Shown here: positions 18,874 to 27,611 of the stretch, piece by piece
How the letters are laid out: every line of letters starts with the position of its first letter
How positions within the stretch are numbered: position 1 is the stretch's first letter
From: UBA7985 sp002690455
GTDB taxonomy: Bacteria; Pseudomonadota; Alphaproteobacteria; UBA7985
NCBI GenBank assembly: GCA_965662775.1
Contig: CBFIIW010000004.1
Span: forward strand, 73,597-137,596
Direction of reading: 5' to 3'
Length of the DNA stretch: 64,000 bases
The notes under the pieces: model-generated
Told to the model about the DNA's origin: nothing
Database searches by the model: none
What the model saw: the letters and a program-made list of their open reading frames with translations, nothing else
Translations under genes and position numbers: made by a program

Positions 18874-20163
18874 ATGTCCTCGACCGCTATCCTTGACGTT
18901 CTCGCTCGCCAAATCCTCGATTCCCGCGGCAACCCAACTGTTGAAGTGGACGTGGTGCTCGAAGATGGTGCCATGGGCCGTGCCGCTGTTCCCAGCGGTG
19001 CATCAACTGGGGTGCATGAAGCGGTAGAGCGCCGCGACGGCGGGGATGACTGGGGCGGTAAGGGAGTCGGCGATGCCGTCGATGCCGTAAACAGTGAGAT
19101 TTTTGAAACTGTCGTCGGACTGGACGCGATGGAACAGGTATTTATCGACCGCGCGTTGATCGACCTCGATGGCACTCCGAACAAAGGCCGCCTGGGCGCG
19201 AACGCCATCCTCGGGGTATCGTTGGCTGTTGCTAAAGCATCCGCAGATTCTGTTGGTCTTCCACTTTACAGCTACCTCGGTGGACGCCTCGCCCAGCGTC
19301 TTCCTGTCCCAATGATGAATATCATCAACGGCGGTGCGCACGGCGACAACAAAGTCGACTTCCAGGAATTTATGGTCATGCCCGCCGGGGCCGAGAGTTT
19401 TTCCCAGGGACTGCGCTGGGGCACGGAGATTTTTCACGCACTGCGCAAGCTGCTCAAAGACGCTGGGCACAATACCAACGTCGGCGACGAAGGAGGCTTT
19501 GCCCCTAACCTCGACAGCACCAAGGCGGGATTAGATTTCGTGATGAAGGCGATCGAAACGGCAGGCTACAAGCCTGGTGAGCAGGTCTGTCTGGCACTCG
19601 ACGTCGCCTCGACCGAGTTTTTTGATGCGGGCCAGTATCGGCTCTACGGCGAAGGCCGCAGCCTGTCTTCAATCGAAATGGCCGACTATCTCACTGAATT
19701 GGCCGGTGCGTACCCGATCCGTTCAATCGAAGACGGTCTGGCTGAAGATGACTGGGAAGGCTGGGCTTACCTCACCAATAAGGCGGGTTCAGCGGTGCAA
19801 CTGGTCGGTGATGACCTGTTCGTTACCAACCCGGAACGGCTGGCGCGCGGCGTCCGCGAGGGTGTCGGAAACTCGATCCTTATCAAGGTTAACCAGATCG
19901 GTACGTTGACAGAGACCCTGGCAGCGGTCGACATGGCGCACCGCAACGGCTTTACCGCCGTCATGTCACATCGCTCAGGCGAAACCGAGGACACCACCAT
20001 CGCGGACCTTGCCGTGGCGACCGGTTGTGGCCAGATCAAGACGGGCTCTCTCTCACGCTCAGACCGCGTTGCAAAGTACAATCAACTGCTTCGGATCGAA
20101 GACGAACTGGGACTGGCGGCTGAATACCCCGGATTTGGCTGCTTTCGGGCAGGCGGTGCTTAA
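18874..20163 (+). CDS. eno: Enolase
   Basis: Converts 2-phosphoglycerate to phosphoenolpyruvate; also a component of RNA degradosomes in some bacteria. 429 residues, normal length. Motifs: SRGNPTVEVDV, GASTGVHEA (mobile loop), NVGDEGGFAPNL with the catalytic acidic residue, ILIKVNQIGTLTE with the catalytic lysine and the SHRSGETEDTTIADLAV signature. The 223-base spacer after pyrG contains a hairpin-forming GC-rich stretch around 18694-18720 but no clear terminator. ftsB, often next to eno, is about 9 kb away in the other orientation. Confidence 0.97.
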   Translation: MSSTAILDVLARQILDSRGNPTVEVDVVLEDGAMGRAAVPSGASTGVHEAVERRDGGDDWGGKGVGDAVDAVNSEIFETVVGLDAMEQVFIDRALIDLDGTPNKGRLGANAILGVSLAVAKASADSVGLPLYSYLGGRLAQRLPVPMMNIINGGAHGDNKVDFQEFMVMPAGAESFSQGLRWGTEIFHALRKLLKDAGHNTNVGDEGGFAPNLDSTKAGLDFVMKAIETAGYKPGEQVCLALDVASTEFFDAGQYRLYGEGRSLSSIEMADYLTELAGAYPIRSIEDGLAEDDWEGWAYLTNKAGSAVQLVGDDLFVTNPERLARGVREGVGNSILIKVNQIGTLTETLAAVDMAHRNGFTAVMSHRSGETEDTTIADLAVATGCGQIKTGSLSRSDRVAKYNQLLRIEDELGLAAEYPGFGCFRAGGA

Positions 20164-20255
20164 ATCAGTATCGGATCACTCACAAGAACCGTGACCCCGG
20201 AACTGGACCCGGATCGGCGTCAGAAACAGGCACAAAAAGGGACAGGAACTGAGAC

Positions 20256-21548
20256 ATGGGCTGTGCTGCACTGCTGCTGGCCGCGGGGAGCGGCACCCGC
20301 TTTAGCGGCAGCCCGGACTTGGCCCGGAATGCCCCCAAGGTTCTGACTCCACTCAGAGATCGACCCGCCTTGCTGTGGTCGCTCGACGCCATACTCGGTG
20401 CAGTGAAGGTTGATCACATCGTCATCATGGTCTCGGAGCAGACCATGGATGCTGTGATAGACCTCGTAGACACCTTGGAAACCGACAAGACCCTCGACAT
20501 CGTTCTGGGCGGCAAAGAGCGGCAGGAGACCGTCCGCCGAGGCCTCGAACACCTGAGCGGAGATGAAGCACCTGACCAGGTGCTTATTCATGACGCGGCC
20601 CGGCCGGGCCTGCTCTCGACTGATATCGATACCTTGGCAGCCACCTTGGCGGAACAACGGGCAGCCGTAGATGATGAGTCCGGTGAAGGCCATCCCCTCC
20701 GTGGTCTCAGTGCTGCAGTACCCGCCGCCGACACGCTTGTGCGCAGGGTTGGCTCCGACGCACCGCTGGAACCCGTGGATCGTAACCACCTTTACCGCCT
20801 GCAGACCCCACAGGGCTTTGACTTCCCCGCGATTCTAGACGCCCACCAGCGTCGGCAGGACGCCGCCTTTACCTGCGATGCTACCTTGTTTCAGGCTGCG
20901 GGCGGTGCCGTGTCGCTGATTACCCTACCCCACGCCGAGCGCCTGATGAAGTTGACACGCCAGGCCGATACCGCAAGCGTCGAAGCCCTCTTGCCCGCCG
21001 ACCCCAGCGGCGCTACCGCCATGGAAAGCCGCATCGGCTCCGGCTTTGACGTTCACGCCTTCGGTGAGATCGGCAAAGATGGTGACTTGGTCCTTGCTGG
21101 GGTGGTGTTCCCCAAGGAGCGACCGCTGAAGGGGCACTCGGACGCCGACGTTGCCCTACACGCGATCACCGACGCCATTTACGGCGCACTGGCCGAAGGC
21201 GATATTGGTCATCACTTCCCCCCATCTGACCCACAGTGGAAGGGGGTGGCGAGCCCCGTGTTCCTCGACCACGCACTCGGACTGGTACAAATGGCCGGTG
21301 GGCAACTGGTGCATCTCGATCTCACCCTGATCTGCGAAGTCCCGAAAATCGGTCCACACCGTGATGTGCTTCGCGCGCGCCTCTCCGCTTTGACCCAGCT
21401 GGATTTACGCCGAATTTCAGTCAAGGCGACGACGACCGAAGGACTGGGCTTTACAGGACGGCGGGAAGGCATCGCAGCGCAGGCGACTGTTACTCTGCGG
21501 CTGCCATGCGAACTGCCCTCGAGCGGTACACCGCGCGATGACGACTGA
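20256..21548 (+). CDS. ispDF: Bifunctional IspD/IspF, MEP-pathway isoprenoid enzyme
   Basis: Fusion of 2-C-methyl-D-erythritol 4-phosphate cytidylyltransferase (about residues 1-240) and 2-C-methyl-D-erythritol 2,4-cyclodiphosphate synthase (about 255-425). IspD motifs: LLLAAGSGTRF, IHDAARP and RLQTPQGF. IspF motifs: SGFDVHAF with the metal-binding Asp and His, GHSDADVALHAITDA and EVPKIGPHRD. The two enzymes are not consecutive in the pathway, but the fusion is well known in Alphaproteobacteria and Campylobacterota. ATG 20256 has ACAGGAA upstream. The 3' end overlaps cinA by 11 bases. Confidence 0.95.
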   Translation: MGCAALLLAAGSGTRFSGSPDLARNAPKVLTPLRDRPALLWSLDAILGAVKVDHIVIMVSEQTMDAVIDLVDTLETDKTLDIVLGGKERQETVRRGLEHLSGDEAPDQVLIHDAARPGLLSTDIDTLAATLAEQRAAVDDESGEGHPLRGLSAAVPAADTLVRRVGSDAPLEPVDRNHLYRLQTPQGFDFPAILDAHQRRQDAAFTCDATLFQAAGGAVSLITLPHAERLMKLTRQADTASVEALLPADPSGATAMESRIGSGFDVHAFGEIGKDGDLVLAGVVFPKERPLKGHSDADVALHAITDAIYGALAEGDIGHHFPPSDPQWKGVASPVFLDHALGLVQMAGGQLVHLDLTLICEVPKIGPHRDVLRARLSALTQLDLRRISVKATTTEGLGFTGRREGIAAQATVTLRLPCELPSSGTPRDDD

Positions 21549-22059
21549 CGCAAGCACCATTGCCGCTGCAGCCCAGCGGTTGATCAAGCTCTGCCGTGCG
21601 GATGATATTCACCTGGCAGTGGCGGAGAGCTGTACCGGTGGGCTGATCGCGGCAACGATCGCAGCACAGGGCGGTGCCTCCGCGATCTTGGACAGCGGCA
21701 TCATTGCCTATTCCAATGACGCCAAAGAGAGCCTGCTTGGCGTACCAAAGGCGACAATGATTGAGCACGGTTCGGTCTCAGCCGAAGTCGCTGCAGCGAT
21801 GGCGCGGGCAGTGCGCGAGCGGCGGGACGTTGATCTGGGTTTGGGCGTCACGGGCGTGGCGGGACCGGGCGGCGGCACTGCCACCAAGCCGGTCGGCCGG
21901 GTCTACCTGCACCTGTCGGGCGTCAGAGGGCTTGAACAAGCGATGCAATTCGATTTCACCGGCGACCGCGAGGCGGTGCGCACTCAGACTGTGGCCGAGG
22001 CCTTAGATCTGCTGCTCGACGCGCTGGCGCCTACATCGCCGCCCGATGCCGTGCCATAG
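21538..22059 (+). CDS. CinA C-terminal domain protein (nicotinamide-nucleotide amidase type)
   Basis: A 173-residue stand-alone CinA C-terminal domain (PncC type), which in characterised members hydrolyses nicotinamide mononucleotide to nicotinate mononucleotide. Motifs: AESCTGGLIAATI with the conserved Ser-Cys-Thr, GIIAYSNDAK, LGVTGVAGPGGGT and KPVGRVYLHL. The N-terminal MoCF-like domain of full CinA is absent, as in many Proteobacteria. It overlaps ispDF by 11 bases (coupled) and its 3' end overlaps the convergent ratA gene by 76 bases. Confidence 0.88.
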   Translation: MTTDASTIAAAAQRLIKLCRADDIHLAVAESCTGGLIAATIAAQGGASAILDSGIIAYSNDAKESLLGVPKATMIEHGSVSAEVAAAMARAVRERRDVDLGLGVTGVAGPGGGTATKPVGRVYLHLSGVRGLEQAMQFDFTGDREAVRTQTVAEALDLLLDALAPTSPPDAVP

Positions 22060-22487
22060 ATCGTTCGCGCCCGCTTCTCGAAGGCACTGATCATCCGCTT
22101 CTGCGCTTCTTCGAACAGAGGTTCGATCAACCGCTGCAGCAGGGCGCTGCGGAACGCAAAATCCACGTGTATTTCGATTTCACAGCCCGTCGCCTCTGGC
22201 AGGTCTCGGAACCGCCACTTGTTGGTCAGATGCCGGAAAGGGCCATCGACCAGGGCCGTATCGACACAGAGCGCGGCACGATCAAAACGAACGTCAGAAG
22301 TAAACCGCTCTCGGATCAGCTGAAATCCGATCACCAGATCAGCAATCATGTGCGCATCCGACTGCTCGCGAACCCGTGCCGCGACGCACCACGGCAGGAA
22401 TTCGGGGTAGTGCTTGACGTCGGTGACCAGATCAAACATCTGCTCAGCACGAAATGGCACCACTCGGATTTGTTCGACCACTGGCAT
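21984..22487 (-). CDS. RatA/Coq10 family START-domain protein
   Basis: A 167-residue protein of the polyketide cyclase/START family that includes mitochondrial Coq10, a ubiquinone-binding protein needed for respiration, and bacterial RatA. Recognised by QMFDLVTDVKHYPEFLPWCVAARV, DLVIGFQLIRERFTSDVRF, LVDGPFRHLTNKWRF and the FRSALLQRLIEPLFEEA helix. The last ~20 residues are Ser/Ala-rich and are encoded in the stretch that overlaps cinA. It starts 5 bases after the lipA stop and looks like the last gene of the pdh-lipA transcript. A ubiquinone role is more likely here than toxin activity. Confidence 0.86.
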   Translation of the reverse strand: MPVVEQIRVVPFRAEQMFDLVTDVKHYPEFLPWCVAARVREQSDAHMIADLVIGFQLIRERFTSDVRFDRAALCVDTALVDGPFRHLTNKWRFRDLPEATGCEIEIHVDFAFRSALLQRLIEPLFEEAQKRMISAFEKRARTIYGTASGGDVGASASSSRSKASATV

Positions 22488-22492
22488 AGGCG

Positions 22493-23425
22493 CTAAGCCG
22501 CCTTCGACTGGCGCGCAGCGCGCAGGCGTTCGAAGTCTTCACCGGCGTGATAGGACGAACGAGTCAGCGGCGTCGCAGAGACCATCAGGAAGCCCTTTCC
22601 ATAAGCCATGGTTTCATACTCGCGGAATTCGTCAGGGGTAATGAAAGCCTCGACGGCATGGTGCTTGGGCGTGGGCTGCAGGTATTGACCAATCGTCAGG
22701 AAATCGACATCAGCAGCGCGGAGGTCGTCCATGACCTGGGCCACTTCCATCTTTTTTTCGCCCAACCCGACCATGATCCCCGACTTGGTGAAGGCCTGGG
22801 CGTCGCGCTCCTTGACGTTGGCAAGCAGGCGGAGAGATTCGAAATAACGCGCACCGGGGCGGACTTCGGCATAGAGGCCGGGAACAGTCTCTAGATTATG
22901 GTTGAAAACATCAGGCTTTGCGTCGGCCACGACCTTCCACGCATCCCGCTTGCGAAGAAAATCAGGCGTCAGTACCTCGATCGTCGTCTCGGGAGAGGCA
23001 TTGCGTACGGCTGTAATGGTTTCGGCAAAGTGCCCTGCCCCGCCATCGTCCAGATCATCACGATCCACCGATGTAATCACCACATGGCTGAGCGCCAGCG
23101 ATTTTACGGCCTGGGCCACGTTGGTCGGCTCAAACGGGTTAAGTGCGCCGGGCTTACCGGTGGCGACATTGCAGAAGGTACAAGCGCGGGTGCAAACCTC
23201 GCCCATGATCATCATTGTCGCGTGTTTCTTTGACCAGCACTCGCCGATATTGGGGCAGCCCGCTTCCTCGCACACGGTCGACAGCGACAGCGAGCGCATG
23301 ATCTCGCGGGTTTCTTTATAACCCTCCGAAGTCGGTGCCTTCACCCTGATCCAGTCGGGCTTCTTTGGCTGAGGGGCGCTGTCAGGCCGGTGAGCCTTTT
23401 CCGGATGGCGGCGTGGATCGCTCAT
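22493..23425 (-). CDS. lipA: Lipoyl synthase
   Basis: Radical SAM enzyme that inserts two sulfurs into octanoyl groups on lipoyl domains, such as those of the PdhB and PdhC proteins encoded just upstream. 310 residues. The auxiliary cluster cysteines are C52, C57 and C63 (CEEAGCPNIGEC); the radical SAM cysteines are C78, C82 and C85 (CTRACTFC). The conserved RSSYHAGEDF lies near the C-terminus. It begins 30 bases after lpdA and probably belongs to the same transcript, tying cofactor assembly to enzyme supply. Confidence 0.97.
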   Translation of the reverse strand: MSDPRRHPEKAHRPDSAPQPKKPDWIRVKAPTSEGYKETREIMRSLSLSTVCEEAGCPNIGECWSKKHATMMIMGEVCTRACTFCNVATGKPGALNPFEPTNVAQAVKSLALSHVVITSVDRDDLDDGGAGHFAETITAVRNASPETTIEVLTPDFLRKRDAWKVVADAKPDVFNHNLETVPGLYAEVRPGARYFESLRLLANVKERDAQAFTKSGIMVGLGEKKMEVAQVMDDLRAADVDFLTIGQYLQPTPKHHAVEAFITPDEFREYETMAYGKGFLMVSATPLTRSSYHAGEDFERLRAARQSKAA

Positions 23426-23455
23426 CTCGTCGTCATCTCCTTTGTGCGGGCGGCG

Positions 23456-24859
23456 CTAGACGTGAAGCGCGCGGTCGTATGCGTCAAGCACAGACTCGTG
23501 CATCATTTCTGACAAGGTCGGGTGCGGGAAGACTGTATGCATCAGGTCCTGTTCCGTCGTTTCAAGAGATTTGGCGATGCCAAAGCCCTGGATCAACTCT
23601 GTCACTTCCGCGCCAATCATGTGTGCCCCGAGTAGCTCACCACTATCAGCGTCAAATACAGTTTTGACCAGCCCTTCAGGGTCGCCCAGCGCGATGGCTT
23701 TGCCGTTGCCCATGAAGGGGAAACGACCGACACGTATCTTGTGCCCAGCAGCCTTCGCTTTGGCTTCGCTCAAGCCCACGGATGCGACCTGAGGCCGCGC
23801 GTAAGTGCAACCGGGGATCGAAGCCGGATCTAACGGGTGCAGACCTTTGACTCCTGCAATGGTCTCAACGGCGAGAATCCCCTCGTGGGAGGCTTTATGC
23901 GCCAACCAAGGCGCGCCAGTTAGATCGCCGATGGCCCAGACCCCCGGCTCTCCCGTGGCACCAAACCCGTCAACGTCGACATGGCTGCCTTCAATACGTA
24001 CCCTCGTGCCTTCCAGCCCAAGCTCTTCGACATTGCCGACGATGCCCACGGCCGAAATCAGGCGGTCTGCCGTCAGGGTCTCGGTCTGACCATCGGCCAG
24101 CTCGATGGTTGCGGCCAAACTATCCTTCGCCTTCTTGACGCTGGTAACTTTGGCCGACGTCATGATTCGGATCCCAGCCTTCTCAAAGGACTTGTGCGCC
24201 AGCGCACTGATTTCCTCGTCTTCGGCCGACAGGATGCGATCAACGACCTCAACGACTGTCACTTCCACGCCTAAATCATTGTAAAAGCTTGCAAATTCGA
24301 TACCGATAGCACCAGACCCAACAACGATCATCGACTTGGGAAGGCTTTCCGGCACCATGGCCTCGCGGTAAGTCCAGATCAGCTTGCCGTCAGGCTCCAG
24401 TCCCGGCAAGACCCGCGCGCGGGCGCCGGTGGCAAGGATAATGTTTCTGGCATTTAAGGTGCTGCTCTTGCCATCCTTGTCTGTGACGCTGACCTTGCCC
24501 TGGCCGGCCAATTTGCCACTGCCCGACACAACAGGAATCTTGTTCTTCTTGAGCAAGAACGACACGCCCTGACTGAGTTGCTTGGCGACCTTCCGCGAGC
24601 GCTGCACAATCTTGGCAATGTCAAAGCTGACGTTTTCAGCCGACCAACCGAAATCTGCGGCGTGCTGGATCAGGTGTCCGACTTCCGCCGAACGCAGCAG
24701 CGCCTTGGTAGGAATACAGCCCCAATTCAGACAGATCCCGCCTAGGTGCTCACGCTCGACCACGCAAGCTTTCAGCCCCAGTTGCGCGGCCCGAATCGCA
24801 GCGACGTAGCCGCCCGGACCCCCGCCGATGACAACAACGTCGAAATTTGTGTCAGTCAT
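23456..24859 (-). CDS. lpdA: Dihydrolipoyl dehydrogenase (E3)
   Basis: Re-oxidises dihydrolipoyl groups of the pyruvate dehydrogenase complex with FAD and NAD+. 467 residues. FAD-binding GGGPGGYVAAIRAAQLG at the N-terminus, redox disulfide C43/C48 (GGICLNWGCIPTK), NAD-binding VVGSGAIGIEFA, and the C-terminal HPTLSEMMHE catalytic pair from the partner subunit. ATG 24859 gives the standard MTDTNFDVVVIGGG start; the upstream extension is in the gap after pdhC. Position inside the pdh run suggests it is PDH-dedicated. Confidence 0.97.
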   Translation of the reverse strand: MTDTNFDVVVIGGGPGGYVAAIRAAQLGLKACVVEREHLGGICLNWGCIPTKALLRSAEVGHLIQHAADFGWSAENVSFDIAKIVQRSRKVAKQLSQGVSFLLKKNKIPVVSGSGKLAGQGKVSVTDKDGKSSTLNARNIILATGARARVLPGLEPDGKLIWTYREAMVPESLPKSMIVVGSGAIGIEFASFYNDLGVEVTVVEVVDRILSAEDEEISALAHKSFEKAGIRIMTSAKVTSVKKAKDSLAATIELADGQTETLTADRLISAVGIVGNVEELGLEGTRVRIEGSHVDVDGFGATGEPGVWAIGDLTGAPWLAHKASHEGILAVETIAGVKGLHPLDPASIPGCTYARPQVASVGLSEAKAKAAGHKIRVGRFPFMGNGKAIALGDPEGLVKTVFDADSGELLGAHMIGAEVTELIQGFGIAKSLETTEQDLMHTVFPHPTLSEMMHESVLDAYDRALHV

Positions 24860-24873
24860 GTCTGGGTCTCCAT

Positions 24874-26202
24874 TTACAGCAGCATCGAGAGTGGGTTTTC
24901 CAGACGCTGCTGGAAAGCGTTGAGCCAACGCGCGCCGACCGCGCCGTCGACCACGCGGTGATCACACGACAGCGTGACCGACATCACCGTCGCAATGGCC
25001 AACGTGTCGCCCTGCTCAGTGGTCCGCACGACCGGGCGCTTTTCACCCTTACCGACAGCAAGAATGGCACCGTGAGGCGGATTGATCACTGCGGCAAACT
25101 CGCGGATTCCAAACATACCAAGGTTCGAGATGGTAAAAGTACCGCCTTGGTACTCGTGTGGCTTCAGGCGACCTTCACGGGCACGGGTGGCAAGGTCGAC
25201 CATTTCGGCGCTGATCTCAGGCAAGCCTTTCGTCTGAACGTCACGAAGTACGGGCGTTATCAGGCCATTATCGGTGGCGACGGCCACCGCAATATCGGCG
25301 GAGGCGTACTTCAGTACTGCATCACCGGCCCAACTGGCATTGGTATCCGGCTCATCAATCAGCGCCTTGGCAGAGGCAAGAATGATCATGTCATTGACCG
25401 AAATTTTTACGCCTTCCGGCACTGCCTTGTTAATCTGGCCACGCAGGCCGAGCAGCGCATCCAACTCGATGTCGACGGTCAGGTAGAAGTGCGGAACAGT
25501 TTGCTTGGCTTCGACCAGCCGGCGAGCGATGGTCTTGCGCATGTTGTTGGCCGGGATTTCCTCGTAGCCCATGTCCAACTGACCTGCGATCTTGCGCGGG
25601 TCTGGGCCAGTACCGGCAGGCATGGAGTGCCCAGCAGAGGCAGAGGCAGCACCCACCTGCATAGCTTTAGCGCCACCGCCCACAAGGGTCGCTTGGATGT
25701 CGCGCTTGACGATGCGGCCGTTAGGGCCCGAACCACCAATAGCCGCCAGATTCAGCCCGTTTTGGGAGGCTAGACGCCGAGCGAGCGGCGAGGCCAACAC
25801 GCGATCACCGTTAGCTCCTGAACCGGCACTTCCATGAACCGTGGCAGATGTCGCAGCCGGTGTGTCCAGCTTTGAGACGACCTCTGGAACTGCTTCAGCA
25901 GGCGCGGGCGCGGGCGCAGGTGTTCCACTTTTTCCAGGCTGAACGCTGGCCGGGTCTTCGCCTTCCTCTGCCAGAACGGCGATCACAGCATTCACTTTCA
26001 CCCCTTCTGTCCCGGCGGCTACGATCAACTTGGCAATCACACCTTCGTCGACGGCTTCAACCTCCATTGTCGCCTTGTCGGTCTCGATCTCGGCAATAAC
26101 GTCGCCGCTGACAACGCTGTCGCCTTCTGCGACCAACCATTTGGCCAGCGTGCCTTCCTCCATGGTTGGGGAGAGCGCGGGCATGAGAATATCGAGGGAC
26201 AT
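24874..26202 (-). CDS. pdhC: Pyruvate dehydrogenase E2, dihydrolipoamide acetyltransferase
   Basis: Transfers the acetyl group to CoA and forms the core of the complex. 442 residues: lipoyl domain 1-78 with the lipoylated K43 (ETDKATMEVEA), an Ala/Pro-rich linker, a peripheral-subunit-binding domain at about 130-165 (ASPLARRLASQNGLNLAAIGGSG) and the catalytic domain from about 215, ending with the active-site LSCDHRVVDGAVG. One lipoyl domain only, as usual for Alphaproteobacteria where E1-beta carries another. It starts 3 bases after pdhB. Confidence 0.97.
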   Translation of the reverse strand: MSLDILMPALSPTMEEGTLAKWLVAEGDSVVSGDVIAEIETDKATMEVEAVDEGVIAKLIVAAGTEGVKVNAVIAVLAEEGEDPASVQPGKSGTPAPAPAPAEAVPEVVSKLDTPAATSATVHGSAGSGANGDRVLASPLARRLASQNGLNLAAIGGSGPNGRIVKRDIQATLVGGGAKAMQVGAASASAGHSMPAGTGPDPRKIAGQLDMGYEEIPANNMRKTIARRLVEAKQTVPHFYLTVDIELDALLGLRGQINKAVPEGVKISVNDMIILASAKALIDEPDTNASWAGDAVLKYASADIAVAVATDNGLITPVLRDVQTKGLPEISAEMVDLATRAREGRLKPHEYQGGTFTISNLGMFGIREFAAVINPPHGAILAVGKGEKRPVVRTTEQGDTLAIATVMSVTLSCDHRVVDGAVGARWLNAFQQRLENPLSMLL

Positions 26203-26205
26203 GGC

Positions 26206-27594
26206 TCAGGCCTCCTGATAGGTGGCAGCACGCACGGCGGCGACGATGTCATCCGGACCGGGCAAGGCCAACTGTTCAAGGTTTGCGGCATAGGGCAGCG
26301 GAACATCCTTGGCGAACACCCGCCCCACCGGTGCGTCGAGATGGTCGAACGCCTGCTCCATCACGCGTGCGGCGATTTCACCACCGATGCCGTTTTGGCC
26401 CCAGCCCTCTTCGGCTGTCACCAGCCGGTTCGTCTTGCGCACAGAGGCAAGGATCGTTTCTGTATCCAGCGGTCGAATGGTACGCAGGTCGATGACCTCT
26501 GCCGAAATCCCTTGGGCTTCAAGCATTTTCGCTGCCTCTAACGCCTTACCGACCATGATCGAAAAGGCTGTGATGGTCACGTCCGTGCCGTCTCGCACAA
26601 CCCGCGCTTTGCCAATGGGTACAGTCCAGTCATCGCTGTCCGGGACATCGAATTTCTGGCTGTAGAGCAGTTCGTTTTCGAGGAAGACCACAGGGTTCGG
26701 ACTGCGGATCGCTGACTTTAGCAGGCCCTTGGCGTCGGCAGCGCTGTAGGGAGAAACCACCGTTAAACCCGGGACATGTGCATACCAGGCCGCGTAGCAC
26801 TGCGAATGCTGAGCGGCCACTCGGGCTGCTGCACCGTTGGGTCCACGAAAGACCATCGGCGACGAAATCATGCCACCGGACATGTACAAAGTCTTGGCTG
26901 CAGAATTGACGATGTGGTCGATCGCCTGCATGGCAAAGTTGAAGGTCATGAACTCAACAATCGGCCGTAGACCGGCCATCGCCGCCCCCGTTCCAGCCCC
27001 GGCAAAGCCGTATTCGGTGATCGGGGTGTCGATAACCCGGCGGGCACCAAATTCATCGAGCAGCCCCTGACTGACCTTGTAGGCGCCTTGATACTCGGCC
27101 ACTTCCTCCCCCATCAGGAAGACCCGATCATCGGCGCGCATTTCCTCGGCCATGGCGTCGCGCAGGGCCTCGCGCACCGTTATCTCCACCGTTGCTCCAT
27201 CCCACTCAGGTTCAGGTTGGGCGAGCTCCAAGGATGAAATCGGGGCCGCTGGGGCAGCCGGGGCCGCTGGGGCAGCCGGGGCAGCCGGGGCGGCGGCAGT
27301 ATCAATCACTGGCGCAGGAACAGCGGGGGTTGGCGCAGCGGTCGGGTCTTCGCCTTCCTCAGCCAACAGGGCAATCACGGCATTCACCGCAACGCCTTCA
27401 GTGCCTTCCGCGACGAGCAACTGCGTCACAATACCTTCGTCGACAGCCTCGACCTCCATGGTCGCCTTATCGGTCTCGATCTCAGCGATAACGTCGCCGC
27501 TGGCAACGCTGTCGCCCGCTTTGACCAGCCACTTGGCCAGCGTACCCTCTTCCATGGTCGGGGACAGGGCGGGCATCAGGATCTCTACGGTCAT
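26206..27594 (-). CDS. pdhB: Pyruvate dehydrogenase E1 beta subunit with N-terminal lipoyl domain
   Basis: Forms the thiamine-diphosphate E1 heterotetramer with PdhA. 462 residues: an N-terminal lipoyl domain (1-78; K43 in ETDKATMEVEA) nearly identical to that of PdhC, an Ala/Pro repeat linker (about 92-120), then the transketolase-like E1-beta domain (REALRDAMAEEM, GEEVAEYQGAYKVSQGLL, DTPITEYGFAGAGTGAAM). A lipoyl domain on E1-beta is a recognised alphaproteobacterial feature. The near identity of the PdhB and PdhC lipoyl domains at protein and DNA level suggests duplication or continuing gene conversion. 17 bases after pdhA. Confidence 0.97.
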   Translation of the reverse strand: MTVEILMPALSPTMEEGTLAKWLVKAGDSVASGDVIAEIETDKATMEVEAVDEGIVTQLLVAEGTEGVAVNAVIALLAEEGEDPTAAPTPAVPAPVIDTAAAPAAPAAPAAPAAPAAPISSLELAQPEPEWDGATVEITVREALRDAMAEEMRADDRVFLMGEEVAEYQGAYKVSQGLLDEFGARRVIDTPITEYGFAGAGTGAAMAGLRPIVEFMTFNFAMQAIDHIVNSAAKTLYMSGGMISSPMVFRGPNGAAARVAAQHSQCYAAWYAHVPGLTVVSPYSAADAKGLLKSAIRSPNPVVFLENELLYSQKFDVPDSDDWTVPIGKARVVRDGTDVTITAFSIMVGKALEAAKMLEAQGISAEVIDLRTIRPLDTETILASVRKTNRLVTAEEGWGQNGIGGEIAARVMEQAFDHLDAPVGRVFAKDVPLPYAANLEQLALPGPDDIVAAVRAATYQEA

Positions 27595-27611
27595 CGTCTG
27601 CTCTCCCTCCC

